DNA of 64,000 bases from Streptomyces sp. ALI-76-A (GCF_030287445.1 NZ_JASVWB010000002.1:4154001-4218000), one strand, 5' to 3'; positions 38,365 to 48,223 are shown, numbered from the stretch's first letter. Notes: generated from the sequence alone by a model not told the origin. Translations and numbers: made by a program.

Positions 38365-39816
38365 TCAGGTCAGACCCAGCGCCGGCATCAGGTAGGAGAA
38401 GGCGAACACCGCCGACACCACGTACATCGCGGCCGGGATCTCCGTGCGCCGGCCCGCCGCCAGGCGCAGCACCACGAAGGCGAGGAAGCCCATGCCGATG
38501 CCGTTGGTGATCGAGTAGGTGAACGGCATCATCACCATCGTGATGAACGCCGGGATCGCGATCGTGTGATCGGCCCAGTCGATCTCCGTGACCGAACCGG
38601 CCAGGATCAGGAAGCCGACCGCGAGCAGCGCCGGGGTGGCGGCCTGGGAGGGGACCATCGTGGCGATCGGCGTGAGGAAGAGCGCCACGGTGAACAGTCC
38701 GCCGGTGACGACGTTCGCGAAGCCGGTCCGCGCGCCCTCGCCGACCCCGGCCGTGGACTCCACGAAGGCGGTGGTGGCGGAGGAGGAGCCGGCGCCGCCG
38801 ACGGCGACGGCGAGGCCGTCGACGAACAGCACCTTGTTGATGCCGGGCATCTGGCCCTGGGCGTCGGTCAGCCTGGCCTCGTCGCTGACGCCCATGATCG
38901 TGCCCATCGCGTCGAAGAAGCACGACAGCAGCACGGTGAAGACGAACAGGACGCCCGTCAGCACGCCGACCTTGCCGAAGCCGCCGAACAGGCTGACCTC
39001 GCCGAGCAGGCCGAAGTCGGGGGTGGCGACGGGGTTGCCGGGCCACCGGGGCGTGGTCAGGCCCCAGGACGGCACGTGCGCGACGGCCTCGACCACCAGC
39101 GCGAGGGCGGTCATCGCCACGATCGAGATCAGGATCGCGCCGGAGACCTTGCGGACGATCAGCGCGAGGGTGAGCAGGGCGCCCAGGACGAAGACGAGCA
39201 CCGGCCACCCGTCGAGGTGACCGTCGCCGCCGAGCTGGAGCGGCACGGTGGTGTGCGCGGCGTCCGGCATGCGGGAGACGAAGCCGGCGTCCACGAGACC
39301 GATCAGCATGATGAACAGGCCGATGCCGATGGAGATGGCCTTGCGCAGGCCGAAGGGCACGGCGTTCATCACGCGCTCGCGCAGCCCCGTGGCGACCAGC
39401 AGCATCACGACGAAGCCGGCCAGGACGACCATGCCCATGGCGTCCGGCCAGGACATCCGGGGGGCGAGCTGGAGCGCGACGACCGAGTTCACACCGAGCC
39501 CGGCGGCGAGCGCGATCGGCACGTTGCCGACGACGCCCATCAGCAGGGTGGTGAACGCCGCGGTCACGGCCGTCGCCGTCACCAGCTGGCCGTTGTCGAG
39601 CTGGTGCCCGTACATGTCCTTCGCGCTGCCGAGGATGATCGGGTTCAGCACGATGATGTAGGCCATCGCGAAGAAGGTGGCGAAACCGCCGCGGACCTCC
39701 CGGGACAGGGTGCTGCCCCGCTCGGAGATCCGGAAGTGGCGGTCGAGGGCGCCGTACGCGGGCGCGCCGCCCGGCTGATCGGGCGCGGGGACCCTGGCGG
39801 GGGCCGAGGTGGACAT
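38365..39816 (-). CDS. NCS2-family (AzgA-like) purine permease
   Basis: A 483-aa membrane protein of the guanine/hypoxanthine permease type: TFFAMAYIIVLNPIILG, AAGLGVNSVVALQLA (substrate-binding motif region), FDAMGTIMGVSDEA, and STAGVGEGARTGFANVVTG. It has about 13-14 spans. It probably imports hypoxanthine, guanine or adenine with protons. The ATG at 39816 follows ATGAGGTCACGC; a longer frame from 39927 lacks support. It is divergent from the DUF2530 gene. Confidence 0.92.
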   Translation of the reverse strand: MSTSAPARVPAPDQPGGAPAYGALDRHFRISERGSTLSREVRGGFATFFAMAYIIVLNPIILGSAKDMYGHQLDNGQLVTATAVTAAFTTLLMGVVGNVPIALAAGLGVNSVVALQLAPRMSWPDAMGMVVLAGFVVMLLVATGLRERVMNAVPFGLRKAISIGIGLFIMLIGLVDAGFVSRMPDAAHTTVPLQLGGDGHLDGWPVLVFVLGALLTLALIVRKVSGAILISIVAMTALALVVEAVAHVPSWGLTTPRWPGNPVATPDFGLLGEVSLFGGFGKVGVLTGVLFVFTVLLSCFFDAMGTIMGVSDEARLTDAQGQMPGINKVLFVDGLAVAVGGAGSSSATTAFVESTAGVGEGARTGFANVVTGGLFTVALFLTPIATMVPSQAATPALLAVGFLILAGSVTEIDWADHTIAIPAFITMVMMPFTYSITNGIGMGFLAFVVLRLAAGRRTEIPAAMYVVSAVFAFSYLMPALGLT

Positions 39817-39965
39817 GCGTGACCTCATCACCGTTCGGCTCCCCCCGGCGCCTTTGGTGTTTCGTACGAAGAGAACGGGCCGGACACAAACCGTTTCAGT
39901 ATGAACATATATCGCCGGGACCGCCATCTCCGCGCGTAGACCTGATCACGTCATAAGCTGTTCCC

Positions 39966-40238
39966 ATGGCGAAGTGGACCCCCAAGCACGAGGCGCCGGA
40001 GCCCCTGGAGGGCCCCATCGTCCCCACCATCGTTGGCGGCACGATCCTCTGGTTCGTCCTCTTCCTGGTGCAGCTCCCCTTCTACGGCTGGTTCGACGAC
40101 CGCGGGCTCACCTGGTGGGTGTGGACCTGCCTGGCCGGCGGAGGACTCGGGTTCATCGGCATCTGGTACGTCCGCAGGCGCGACGCGGCGATCAGGAGGG
40201 CCACCGCCGGGGACACCCGGACCGCCGCCGCCGAGTGA
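39966..40238 (+). CDS. DUF2530 small membrane protein
   Basis: A 90-aa protein with two membrane spans (IVGGTILWFVLFLVQLPFYGW and WWVWTCLAGGGLGFIGIWYV) and a basic tail RRRDAAIRRATAG. The N-terminus WTPKHEAPEPLEG is typical of the actinobacterial DUF2530 family, of unknown function. It shares its regulatory region with the purine permease, which carries a TTCGTACGAA palindrome at 39861-39870. Confidence 0.85.
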   Translation: MAKWTPKHEAPEPLEGPIVPTIVGGTILWFVLFLVQLPFYGWFDDRGLTWWVWTCLAGGGLGFIGIWYVRRRDAAIRRATAGDTRTAAAE

Positions 40239-40351
40239 CCGGGGCGCCGTAGTACCACGGCATCACTCCTCCCCGGCGCCTCTCCTCCGCAGGTCGGATC
40301 TTCCGGCCACTCGGCGGGTGAAGGCGCGGCTCCGCACGTACCGTCGGAGGC

Positions 40352-42745
40352 ATGACGGACATCGACGCGGGCGCCGAACTCGACCCTGCGCGCCCGGCGA
40401 CGGCCCCGGTGGCGGTGACCGGGCTGACCGCCGCCCAGGTCGCGGAGCGGGTCGCGCGGGGGCAGGTCAACGACGTCCCGGTGCGCAGCAGCCGGTCCAC
40501 CGCCGAGATCGTCCGCGCGAACGTCCTCACCCGGTTCAACGCGATCATCGGCGTGCTCTGGGTGATCATGCTGGTCGTCGCGCCGATCCAGGACAGCCTG
40601 TTCGGTTTCGTGATCCTCGCCAACACCGGCATCGGCATCGTCCAGGAGTGGCGGGCCAAGAAGACCCTGGACTCCCTGGCCGTGATCGGGGAGGCCCGGC
40701 CGACCGTGCGCCGGGACGGGGCCGCCGCCGAGGTCGCCACCAGCGACATCGTGCTGGACGACCTCATCGAGATCGGCCCCGGCGACAAGGCCGTGGTGGA
40801 CGGGGTGGTCGTCGAGGCGGACGGGCTGGAGATCGACGAGTCGCTGCTGACGGGTGAGGCCGACCCCGTGGTCAAGCAGCCGGGGGACCAGGTCATGTCC
40901 GGGAGCTTCGTCGTCGCCGGCGGCGGCGCCTTCCAGGCGACCAGGGTGGGCCGCGAGGCCTACGCCGTCCAGCTCGCCGAGGAGGCGTCCCGGTTCACGC
41001 TCGTCCACTCCGAGCTGCGCTCCGGCATCTCCACGATCCTCAAGTACGTGACGTGGATGATGGTCCCGACCGCGATCGGCCTGATCGTCAGCCAGCTCTT
41101 CGTCAAGGACAACGACCTCAAGGACTCCATCGCGCGGACGGTCGGCGGCATCGTCCCGATGGTCCCGGAGGGCCTGGTCCTGCTCACCTCCGTCGCCTTC
41201 GCCATCGGCGTCGTCCGGCTCGGCCGGAAACAGTGCCTGGTGCAGGAACTCCCGGCCATCGAGGGCCTCGCCCGCGTCGACACGGTCTGCCTCGACAAGA
41301 CGGGCACCCTGACCGAGGGCGGCATGGACGTCACCGAGCTGCGCGTGCTGGACGGCGGCGACGAGTCGTACGTACGCAAGGTCCTCGGCGCCCTCGGCGA
41401 GTCCGACCCGCGCCCCAACGCCTCCCTCCAGGCGATCATCGACGCCTGGCCGGACGCCGAGGACTGGCGCTGCACCGCGTCCCTGCCCTTCTCCTCCGCC
41501 CGTAAGTACAGCGGCGCCTCCTTCGACGAGGGCGACGGCGAGGCCGGTACGTGGCTGCTCGGCGCTCCCGACGTGCTCCTCGACGAGGACGATCCCGCCC
41601 TCGCCGAGACCGAACGGCTCAACGAGAAAGGGCTGCGGGTGCTGCTGCTGGCCCGGGCCGCCCGGGACCTCGACGATCCGGACGTCGCCGCCGGCGCCCG
41701 GCCCACCGCCCTCGTCGTCCTGGAGCAGCGGCTGCGGCGGGACGCGGCCGACACCCTGCGCTACTTCGCCGAGCAGGACGTCAGCGCCAAGGTCATCTCC
41801 GGGGACAACGCGGTGTCGGTGGGCGCGGTGGCCGCCAAGCTGGGGCTGAGCGGCAGCACGGTCGACGCGCGCCGGATGCCCGCCGACCGGGACGGCATGG
41901 CGACGGCCCTGGACGAGGGCACGGTGTTCGGGCGGGTCACCCCGCAGCAGAAGCGGGACATGGTGGGCGCGCTCCAGTCGCGCGGACACACGGTCGCGAT
42001 GACCGGCGACGGCGTGAACGACGTGCTCGCCCTGAAGGACGCCGACATCGGCGTGGCCATGGGATCGGGGTCGGAGGCCACCCGGGCGGTCGCCCAGATC
42101 GTGCTGCTCGACAACAGCTTCGCGACGCTGCCCTCGGTGGTCGCGGAGGGCCGGCGGGTCATCGGCAACATCACCCGGGTCGCGACCCTGTTCCTGGTGA
42201 AGACGGTCTACTCGGTGCTGCTGGCCATCCTGGTGGTGTGCTGGCAGGTCGAGTACCCCTTCCTGCCCCGCCACCTGACGCTGCTGTCCACCCTGACCAT
42301 CGGCGTCCCCGCCTTCTTCCTCGCCCTCGCCCCCAACAAGGAACGGGCCAGACCCCACTTCGTGCGGCGGGTGATGCGGTACTCGATCCCCGGCGGAGCC
42401 GTGGCGGCGGTGGCGACCTTCGCCACCTACCTGATCGCCCGGCACCACTACACCGGCAGCGGCGCGCTGGACGCGGAGACCAGCGCCGCCACACTGACGC
42501 TCTTCCTGATCTCGATGTGGGTGCTGGCGATCATCGCCCGCCCCTACACCTGGTGGCGGATCGCCCTGGTCGCGGCGATGGGCGGCGGGTTCCTGGTCGT
42601 GCTGGTGGTGCCGTGGCTCCAGGACTTCTTCGCCCTGAAGCTGGTCGGCGTGACGATGCCGTGGATCGCCGTCGGCATCTCGGTGGCCGCGGCGGCCGTC
42701 CTGGAACTCTCGTGGAGATGGGTCGACCGCCGCTTCCCTGCCTGA
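40352..42745 (+). CDS. ctpE: P-type cation ATPase, CtpE-like (probable calcium transporter)
   Basis: A 797-aa P-type ATPase. The phosphorylation site is CLDKTGTLTEGG (Asp315), the actuator motif LLTGEADP, the membrane metal motif VPMVPEGLVLL, and the hinge MTGDGVNDVLALKDADIG. The whole sequence, including the N-terminal AAQVAERVARGQVNDVP and IGVAMGSGSEATRAVAQIVLL, resembles mycobacterial CtpE, which moves calcium. No heavy-metal-binding N-domain is present. The calcium assignment is by similarity remembered, not tested. The ATG is preceded by GGAGGC. Confidence 0.85.
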   Translation: MTDIDAGAELDPARPATAPVAVTGLTAAQVAERVARGQVNDVPVRSSRSTAEIVRANVLTRFNAIIGVLWVIMLVVAPIQDSLFGFVILANTGIGIVQEWRAKKTLDSLAVIGEARPTVRRDGAAAEVATSDIVLDDLIEIGPGDKAVVDGVVVEADGLEIDESLLTGEADPVVKQPGDQVMSGSFVVAGGGAFQATRVGREAYAVQLAEEASRFTLVHSELRSGISTILKYVTWMMVPTAIGLIVSQLFVKDNDLKDSIARTVGGIVPMVPEGLVLLTSVAFAIGVVRLGRKQCLVQELPAIEGLARVDTVCLDKTGTLTEGGMDVTELRVLDGGDESYVRKVLGALGESDPRPNASLQAIIDAWPDAEDWRCTASLPFSSARKYSGASFDEGDGEAGTWLLGAPDVLLDEDDPALAETERLNEKGLRVLLLARAARDLDDPDVAAGARPTALVVLEQRLRRDAADTLRYFAEQDVSAKVISGDNAVSVGAVAAKLGLSGSTVDARRMPADRDGMATALDEGTVFGRVTPQQKRDMVGALQSRGHTVAMTGDGVNDVLALKDADIGVAMGSGSEATRAVAQIVLLDNSFATLPSVVAEGRRVIGNITRVATLFLVKTVYSVLLAILVVCWQVEYPFLPRHLTLLSTLTIGVPAFFLALAPNKERARPHFVRRVMRYSIPGGAVAAVATFATYLIARHHYTGSGALDAETSAATLTLFLISMWVLAIIARPYTWWRIALVAAMGGGFLVVLVVPWLQDFFALKLVGVTMPWIAVGISVAAAAVLELSWRWVDRRFPA

Positions 42746-42757
42746 GAAGTCCGTCGG

Positions 42758-43630
42758 TTACCGCACGTCGACGTAGTCACCCGCGGCGTTGACCGCCGGG
42801 GTGGTCGAGGTGCCCGCGAAGCTGTAGCGGAAGTAGCCGTCGACGGACGCCGTCACCGTGGTGCTCAGGTTGCCCGTCGAGTTGGTCTTGATGGTCTTCA
42901 CCGTGGTGTACGTGCTGGAGTTCGCCTTGCGGAACTGGAGCTTCACCGGCTGGGTCGAGTAACCCGCGTACTTGTTGGTCTCCCAGTTGGCCCGGGACAG
43001 CTTGCCGGTGACCGTGATGGTCTTGCCCTTCTTCACCGGCTCCGGCGTCGCGTCGGCCGTCAGCTTCGACAGACGCTGGACCAGGATCTTGCCGAGGCCG
43101 CCCTGCACCTTCTCGCCCTCGGTGCTGTAGTCGAGGGCCAGGCCGCCGCCCGACCAGGTGCCGGCGTTGGCGTTCCACAGGTCACCCGGCTCGATCTCGA
43201 TCGCGCCCTTGCAGTTCGCCGTGGTCGCCGAGGTGGCGGTGCAGGTGGCCGGATACGCGCCGAACAGGACGTTCTCCGCGCTGTCGAAGGACGAACCCCG
43301 GTAGAGGAACGGCCCGGTGGCGAAGTCCTCGGAGGTGATGTCGACGTCGGCGCCGTGGGTCAGCGTGTAGGTGGCCGTGACGGAGACCGGAGCGGTCGTC
43401 CCGACCTTGACCGCCTTGGCGACCTTGAAGTTCGAGAAGCTGACGCCGAGTTCCGGAGCTGCGGCGGCGTTGAAGGCGGTCCTGTCCGCGCCCGGCGAGC
43501 CGGCGTGCGCCAGCACCCGCGCGGCCTGTGCCCGGTAGGAGGAGTCGTCGGACGCCTGCGCCGCCGGGACGGCGAGGGCGGACAGGGCCAGGGCGCCGGA
43601 GACGGCGGCCACGGTGGCACGAATGCGCAT
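42758..43630 (-). CDS. Secreted protein A of a mosaic paralog pair
   Basis: A 290-aa exported protein with signal peptide RIRATVAAVSGALALSALAVPAAQAS. A variable middle domain (about 30-180, with one Cys pair, TCTATSATTANC) precedes a C-terminal Ig/beta-sandwich-like domain: EPVKKGKTITVTGKLSRANW, PVKLQFRKANSSTYTTVKTI and SVDGYFRYSFAGTSTTPAV. The C-terminal part is almost identical to the paralog at 43775-44647. The function is unknown; extracellular binding is plausible. It is convergent with ctpE. Confidence 0.8.
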   Translation of the reverse strand: MRIRATVAAVSGALALSALAVPAAQASDDSSYRAQAARVLAHAGSPGADRTAFNAAAAPELGVSFSNFKVAKAVKVGTTAPVSVTATYTLTHGADVDITSEDFATGPFLYRGSSFDSAENVLFGAYPATCTATSATTANCKGAIEIEPGDLWNANAGTWSGGGLALDYSTEGEKVQGGLGKILVQRLSKLTADATPEPVKKGKTITVTGKLSRANWETNKYAGYSTQPVKLQFRKANSSTYTTVKTIKTNSTGNLSTTVTASVDGYFRYSFAGTSTTPAVNAAGDYVDVR

Positions 43631-43650
43631 GGGTTTCCCCCAGAAGAGAG

Positions 43651-43679
43651 GGCCCCGACGGTGGTCTGCCGCCGGGGCC
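43651..43679. promoter_or_regulatory. Leader hairpin upstream of secreted protein A
   Basis: GGCCCCGACGG, a short loop, then CCGCCGGGGCC, 21 nt upstream of the ATG at 43630. In the mRNA it would sit in the leader and may affect stability or initiation. Confidence 0.35.
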
Positions 43680-43683
43680 CGGG

Positions 43684-43715
43684 TGACCATGTGAGCCGTG
43701 TGGCTCACATGGTCA
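43684..43715. terminator. Perfect 14-bp hairpin between the paralogs
   Basis: TGACCATGTGAGCC, loop GTGT, then GGCTCACATGGTCA. It lies 59 bp beyond the stop codon of secreted protein B and probably ends that transcript. Confidence 0.75.
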
Positions 43716-43774
43716 GATGCGTGCGGGAGGGAATCGGTTGGTCCCTGCGCCGCGGATCGTGCGAGGAACCGTGC

Positions 43775-44647
43775 TCAGCGCACGTCGACGTAGTCACCCG
43801 CGGTGGTGACGGCCGGGGTGGTCGAGGTGCCCGCGAAGCTGTAGCGGAAGTAGCCGTCGACGGACGCCGTCACCGTGGTGCTCAGGTTGCCCGTCGAGTT
43901 CGTCTTGATGGTCTTCACCGTGGTGTACGTGCTGGAGTTCGCCTTGCGGAACTGGAGCTTCACCGGCTGGGTCGAGTAACCCGCGTACGTGCGGGTCTCC
44001 CAGTTGGCCCGGGACAGCTTGCCCGTGACCGTGATGGTCTTGCCCTTCTTCACCGGCTCCGGCGCGGCGTTGACCGTCAGCTTCGACAGACGCTGGATGC
44101 GGTGGGTCTTGTAGTAGTCGGTGTAGTAGACCTCGCCGTCCTTGGACAGGGCGCCCACGGAGACGTGCCAGGTGCCGGCCAGGGCGTTGGCGTACAGGTC
44201 GCCGATCCCGTCCTCGGTGTTCAGGCCGGGCGCGACCGGGATGGTGAGCTTGCACTTCGACGTCGTGGCGCTGCTCGCCGTGCAGGTGGCGGTGTCCCCG
44301 CTCGGCGGCAGGAAGCCGTCGGCGTTGTCGACGTCCGGGCCGTGCCAGAGGTCGATGTAGGCGTCCTCGATACCGCTGGCGTGGCTGGCGGTCAGCGACA
44401 CGGAGATGGTCTTGGCGACGGTGGTGCCGAGCACGATGTCCTTGCCCGCGTTCACCGTCACGCCGGAGACGGTGGGCGTGGCGGCGGCGCCGAACGCCGA
44501 CCTGGCGGACGAGGTGCCGAAACGCTCCGCGATGCTCGGCCGGTCCAGGCTCACGGCGCCCTGCGAGTCGGCCTGCGCGGCCGGCACGACGAGAGCGGAC
44601 AGGGCCAGGGCACCGGAGACGGCGGCCACGGTGGCACGAATGCGCAT
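43775..44647 (-). CDS. Secreted protein B of a mosaic paralog pair
   Basis: Also exactly 290 aa. The signal peptide RIRATVAAVSGALALSALVVPAAQAD and the last 107 residues are almost the same as in secreted protein A (about seven substitutions in the tail). The middle (residues 30-180) is unrelated in wording, apart from a conserved Cys pair (TCTASSATTSKC). This pattern suggests duplication followed by gene conversion at both ends or replacement of the middle. The function is unknown. Confidence 0.8.
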   Translation of the reverse strand: MRIRATVAAVSGALALSALVVPAAQADSQGAVSLDRPSIAERFGTSSARSAFGAAATPTVSGVTVNAGKDIVLGTTVAKTISVSLTASHASGIEDAYIDLWHGPDVDNADGFLPPSGDTATCTASSATTSKCKLTIPVAPGLNTEDGIGDLYANALAGTWHVSVGALSKDGEVYYTDYYKTHRIQRLSKLTVNAAPEPVKKGKTITVTGKLSRANWETRTYAGYSTQPVKLQFRKANSSTYTTVKTIKTNSTGNLSTTVTASVDGYFRYSFAGTSTTPAVTTAGDYVDVR

Positions 44648-44717
44648 GTAATCCCCACGTGAAAAGGGGCCCCTCCGCCCGTCGTCGCACACGGCTCGTG
44701 GTCACGTCGGGGCCCAA

Positions 44718-44748
44718 GTGATCGGGGAGTCTGTTGACTCACCCGATC
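44718..44748. terminator. Imperfect hairpin after the sacsin-like gene
   Basis: TGATCGGGGAGTC, loop TGTT, then GACTCACCCGATCA. It lies 85 bp past the leftward stop at 44833. Confidence 0.6.
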
Positions 44749-44832
44749 AGATACGCGACGGAAGTGAAAGGTTGTACGACCGGTAGAAGATTCGTGCGGG
44801 AATTTCCACGACTCGCGCCCACGCCCTCCGGT

Positions 44833-47800
44833 TCAGTCGAACCACCGGTCCCGGGCCAACTCCTCGGTGCGCGACGGGTCTTCGAGCAGGGCCGCCACCT
44901 CGAACCGGCGCGGCCACTGCCCCGCCGCCCAGGCCAGGCCGGCGGCCACGCCCTCCAGGGTGGCGGCGTGCAGCACGCCGTCGTCCGTCAGGCGCCAGTC
45001 GATCTCCACACCGTCGACGAGGAGTTCCTCGTGCTCGACGTAGGACGACGGCGTGCGCGGACCGAGCAGCACCCGCACCGGAGCCGGTACATCGTGCTCC
45101 GTGCCCTCGGAGTCGACCCGGCCGGTGACGGACTCGCTCAGCCGCCGCACTTGGAACAGCTCGGCCAGCTCGGCGGCGCGCGCGGGCCGTACGGGAAGCA
45201 GCGGCACCCCCTCGGTGAAGGGCAGCAGGTCGGGCGAGTCGACGACCACGGCGTCGGCCGCGTCCACGACCTCCACCCGTCCGTCCACCACGGCCCGCAG
45301 CGCCTCAGGCAGCGTCACCTGACCGGGGTCCAGGCCGGCCAAGGCGCTGTAGAGGCCGTGCAGTTGGGCGCCGCCGACCTCGCGGTCCGGGTCGGCGAGC
45401 CGGTCCAGCAGCTCGGCGGCGCCACCGGGCTCGTCGAGCAGCGCGGCGACCGTCGTACGGACGCCGAGCGCCCGCAGCACCTGCTCGTCGTCGAAGCCGG
45501 TCGCGTCCGCCTCGTCGTACAGGCCGCGCAGGAGCCGGTCGCCGCCGGCCGCCAGCAGGCCCGCCGGGCGGCGGCCGTCGAGCACCGGGTGCCCGCGCAG
45601 CCACCAGGCCGTGTACGACCGGACGACTTCGTGCGTGCCGTCGGGCAGCAGCATCCGCACCGGCTGGGTCAGCGCGTCCCTGAACGGCGGCCGGGCGAGC
45701 AGGGCGAGGGCCCGGGGCCACTCGTCGTCGTCCACCAGGTCGAGGTCGCGTACCGCGACCAGCTCGGTGGCGACGGGCGGGACGGGGGTGTCCGGGAAGC
45801 GGTCGAGAATGTCCTCGCACCACACGTCCACGGCGTCCAGCAGACCGGCGTCGTCCGGTTCGGCGAAGTCGCCCTCACGGGGCTCCAGTTCGTCCGGGTC
45901 GAGGACCACGTCCGTGGCGCGCACCAGGGCGAAGGTGGCGAGCACCCCGCAGGCGGCCAGCGGCTGTTCGCCCCACCTGTCGGCCAGCTCGGCATCCACG
46001 GTGGCCAGTTCGTCCTCGCGCATGACCTGGTGGAAGGGGCTGCCGGGCAGCACGAGTTCGCCCGCGGGGGCGAGTTCCCCGTCCTCGTCGGGCAGGGCGA
46101 GGGCGCCGAGCCAGGGCTCGTCACCGGGCTCCAGACCCGCGTCCCGGACGAGCGCGAGGACGGTGTCGGCCAGCTCGTCCGCGCCGGGAGCGTCCTGCTC
46201 CCAGTCCAGTGCGCCCCCGTCGTCGTCGAGGGACGTGGCGACGGCGGCCCGCACCTGCGGCGTCGTGAGCACCGCGCGCGGGGTCGCGGGCAGGGCGCCG
46301 AGCTTCTCCAGGAGCGGGTGGGCGGCGTCCGGGTGCGCCACCTTCAGGCCGAGCCGGGAGAGAACCCCCGGATCGACGGGCGCGCTCTGCGACGTGGGCA
46401 GGAGCACCTGCCGGGGCCCGATGGTGGTCCGGCCGTCGGCAAGCGGCACGGGCAGCCCGGACAGCCGGTCCGGATCGACCCCGGCCAGGCTGTCGTACAG
46501 CCGCCGCCACCACTCCGGCGCCTTCTCCAGCCCCGCCAGCCGGTCCACGGCGTCCGTGAGCGGGACCCGGGCGACTCCCAGCGTCCGCAGCTCCACCCGC
46601 CGTTCGAGCCCGGCCGGCAGCAGTGTGGGCAGCACCTCCGCCAGGACCCGTACGGTGTCGGCGCCCGCGCCCTCCACCACCTCGGCGTCCCGGGGCCGCA
46701 GCGTCTCGGGCAGGTCGTCCGAGCCGTCGTCGCCGAAGTCACCGGAGCGGACGGAGTCGCCGGTGGGCTCCGCGGCGGGCGGCAGGAAGGACGTACGGGG
46801 CAGCCGCTCCAGGACGGCCTGGCGCAGCGCCCCGTCCAGCTCGCCCTTCCCGAGCGGGCCGGGCACGAGGTCGATGATGCCGGTGGTCACCGGCCGCCAG
46901 CCGGCGAGGAGTCCGGCGTACGCGTCCGCCGCCCGCCGCACCAGGAAGTCGGTCAGCGGACCCGGGGCCGCGTGCCGGCGGGTGGTGTCCAGCGGGAACG
47001 ACGCGATCAGCAGGGCGGGGACGCCGAGGGGCTCGTCACTGGGGGTGGGCGCGTGCAGGACCGGGCTGGTGCGGGGGCGGGCCGGGGTGCCGTCGGCGTC
47101 GACGGGCACGGCCCAGGTGACCGACCAGTACGGGCGCAGCCGCTCCTCCACGGGCCGGTCGGCGAGCAGGTCCGGGGTGAGCGGCCCGTGCGCGGCGGCC
47201 GTACGCCAGCGGGTCGTCCCCTCCCGCGAGTCCTCCACGACGGTGAAGTCTCCGTCGGTACGGCGGCGCAGGGTGCGGGCGGTGTCGTCACCGGTCTCGA
47301 CGACGACCTCGTCCAGCCCCGGCAGGGCGAGCAGGAGGGCGTCGTCGACGGCGTCCAGCAGGCGCTCGGCGAGGTCGGCGGCGGCCGGGTCGCGCAACGG
47401 CAGGATGACGGCCGTGTCGTACGGGTCGGGGGCGGTGCCCTCGGCCGCGAACGGGAGCCGGAGCAGCGGCACATGTCCGTCACGGCGGCGGATCTCGTCA
47501 CCCAGCCCTGGACTGTGCCGGGCGACGTCGGCGGCCAGTTCGCGGGCCTCGGCGAGCGCCCACCGGACACCGCCGTGCCGGCCGACGACGGCGGGCTCGT
47601 CGGTGACGGACAGCACGGAGGCGAAGCCGACGCCGAAGCGGCCGATGGAGGGGGTGTCGCGTTTGGCGGAGGCCCGCAGCGTGGCCAGGGACTCGACACC
47701 GGCCGCGTCCAGGGGGGCGCCGGTGTTGGCGGCCACCAGGACGCCGTCGCGGAGGGTGAGCCGGAGACGGCCCGGAACACCGGCGCGGGCGGCGGCGTCG

Positions 47801-47988
47801 GCGGCGTTCTGCGCCAGCTCCACGACGAGCCGGTCGCGGTAGCCGCCGAGGACCAGGTCCTCCTCGGCGTTGGCGTCCTCGCGGAACCGGGCGGGGCTGG
47901 TGGCCCAGGCGTCCAGCACGCCCCGCCTGAGACGGGCGGTCCCGAAAGGATCCGCACCCTCGGCCGCGGCCCGCACGAACTTGCTCAC
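44833..47988 (-). CDS. Sacsin/HSP90-like ATP-binding protein
   Basis: A 1051-aa protein whose N-terminal about 250 residues form a GHKL ATPase fold: LVVELAQNAADAAARAG (N-box), VLVAANTGAPLDAAGVESLATLRAS (G1-like), and IGRFGVGFASVLSVTDEP (lid/G2). The remainder is a long helical/beta region with no family I can name. Streptomyces usually has one copy, annotated as sacsin N-terminal-like. A chaperone-like role is inferred. The GTG at 47988, 5 nt after GAGGAGAG, is a better start than the ATG at 48003. Confidence 0.85.
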   Translation of the reverse strand: MSKFVRAAAEGADPFGTARLRRGVLDAWATSPARFREDANAEEDLVLGGYRDRLVVELAQNAADAAARAGVPGRLRLTLRDGVLVAANTGAPLDAAGVESLATLRASAKRDTPSIGRFGVGFASVLSVTDEPAVVGRHGGVRWALAEARELAADVARHSPGLGDEIRRRDGHVPLLRLPFAAEGTAPDPYDTAVILPLRDPAAADLAERLLDAVDDALLLALPGLDEVVVETGDDTARTLRRRTDGDFTVVEDSREGTTRWRTAAAHGPLTPDLLADRPVEERLRPYWSVTWAVPVDADGTPARPRTSPVLHAPTPSDEPLGVPALLIASFPLDTTRRHAAPGPLTDFLVRRAADAYAGLLAGWRPVTTGIIDLVPGPLGKGELDGALRQAVLERLPRTSFLPPAAEPTGDSVRSGDFGDDGSDDLPETLRPRDAEVVEGAGADTVRVLAEVLPTLLPAGLERRVELRTLGVARVPLTDAVDRLAGLEKAPEWWRRLYDSLAGVDPDRLSGLPVPLADGRTTIGPRQVLLPTSQSAPVDPGVLSRLGLKVAHPDAAHPLLEKLGALPATPRAVLTTPQVRAAVATSLDDDGGALDWEQDAPGADELADTVLALVRDAGLEPGDEPWLGALALPDEDGELAPAGELVLPGSPFHQVMREDELATVDAELADRWGEQPLAACGVLATFALVRATDVVLDPDELEPREGDFAEPDDAGLLDAVDVWCEDILDRFPDTPVPPVATELVAVRDLDLVDDDEWPRALALLARPPFRDALTQPVRMLLPDGTHEVVRSYTAWWLRGHPVLDGRRPAGLLAAGGDRLLRGLYDEADATGFDDEQVLRALGVRTTVAALLDEPGGAAELLDRLADPDREVGGAQLHGLYSALAGLDPGQVTLPEALRAVVDGRVEVVDAADAVVVDSPDLLPFTEGVPLLPVRPARAAELAELFQVRRLSESVTGRVDSEGTEHDVPAPVRVLLGPRTPSSYVEHEELLVDGVEIDWRLTDDGVLHAATLEGVAAGLAWAAGQWPRRFEVAALLEDPSRTEELARDRWFD

Positions 47989-48170
47989 GTTGACTCTCCT
48001 CATCGGCGTGACGATGAAGGTACCGCGAGGCGGGACGCCACCTGTCCGGGGAGACACCCCGCGCCGCCGCCGTGCCGCTGGGGCTCCGCCCGCGTCGGCC
48101 CCGGACCGTCAGCCACCCGCCCCCACCGAGACGGGCGAACGGGAGGGAACGGCGGGCACGAGCACCCCCA

Positions 48171-48223
48171 CGCACCGGCACGGCACCGAGCACCGGCACC
48201 GGCACCCGCACCCGCACCCGCAC
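48171..48223. repeat. GCACCG/GCACCC hexamer microsatellite
   Basis: About nine imperfect hexamers of GCACCG and GCACCC type run up to the stop codon of the DUF3027 gene (48224-48226). Slippage could move the stop codon context but not the coding sequence. Confidence 0.75.

Noticed and set aside
40082..42448. 788-codon minus-strand frame opposite ctpE
   Set aside because: His/Asp/Arg-rich translation without domains; shadow of the ATPase.
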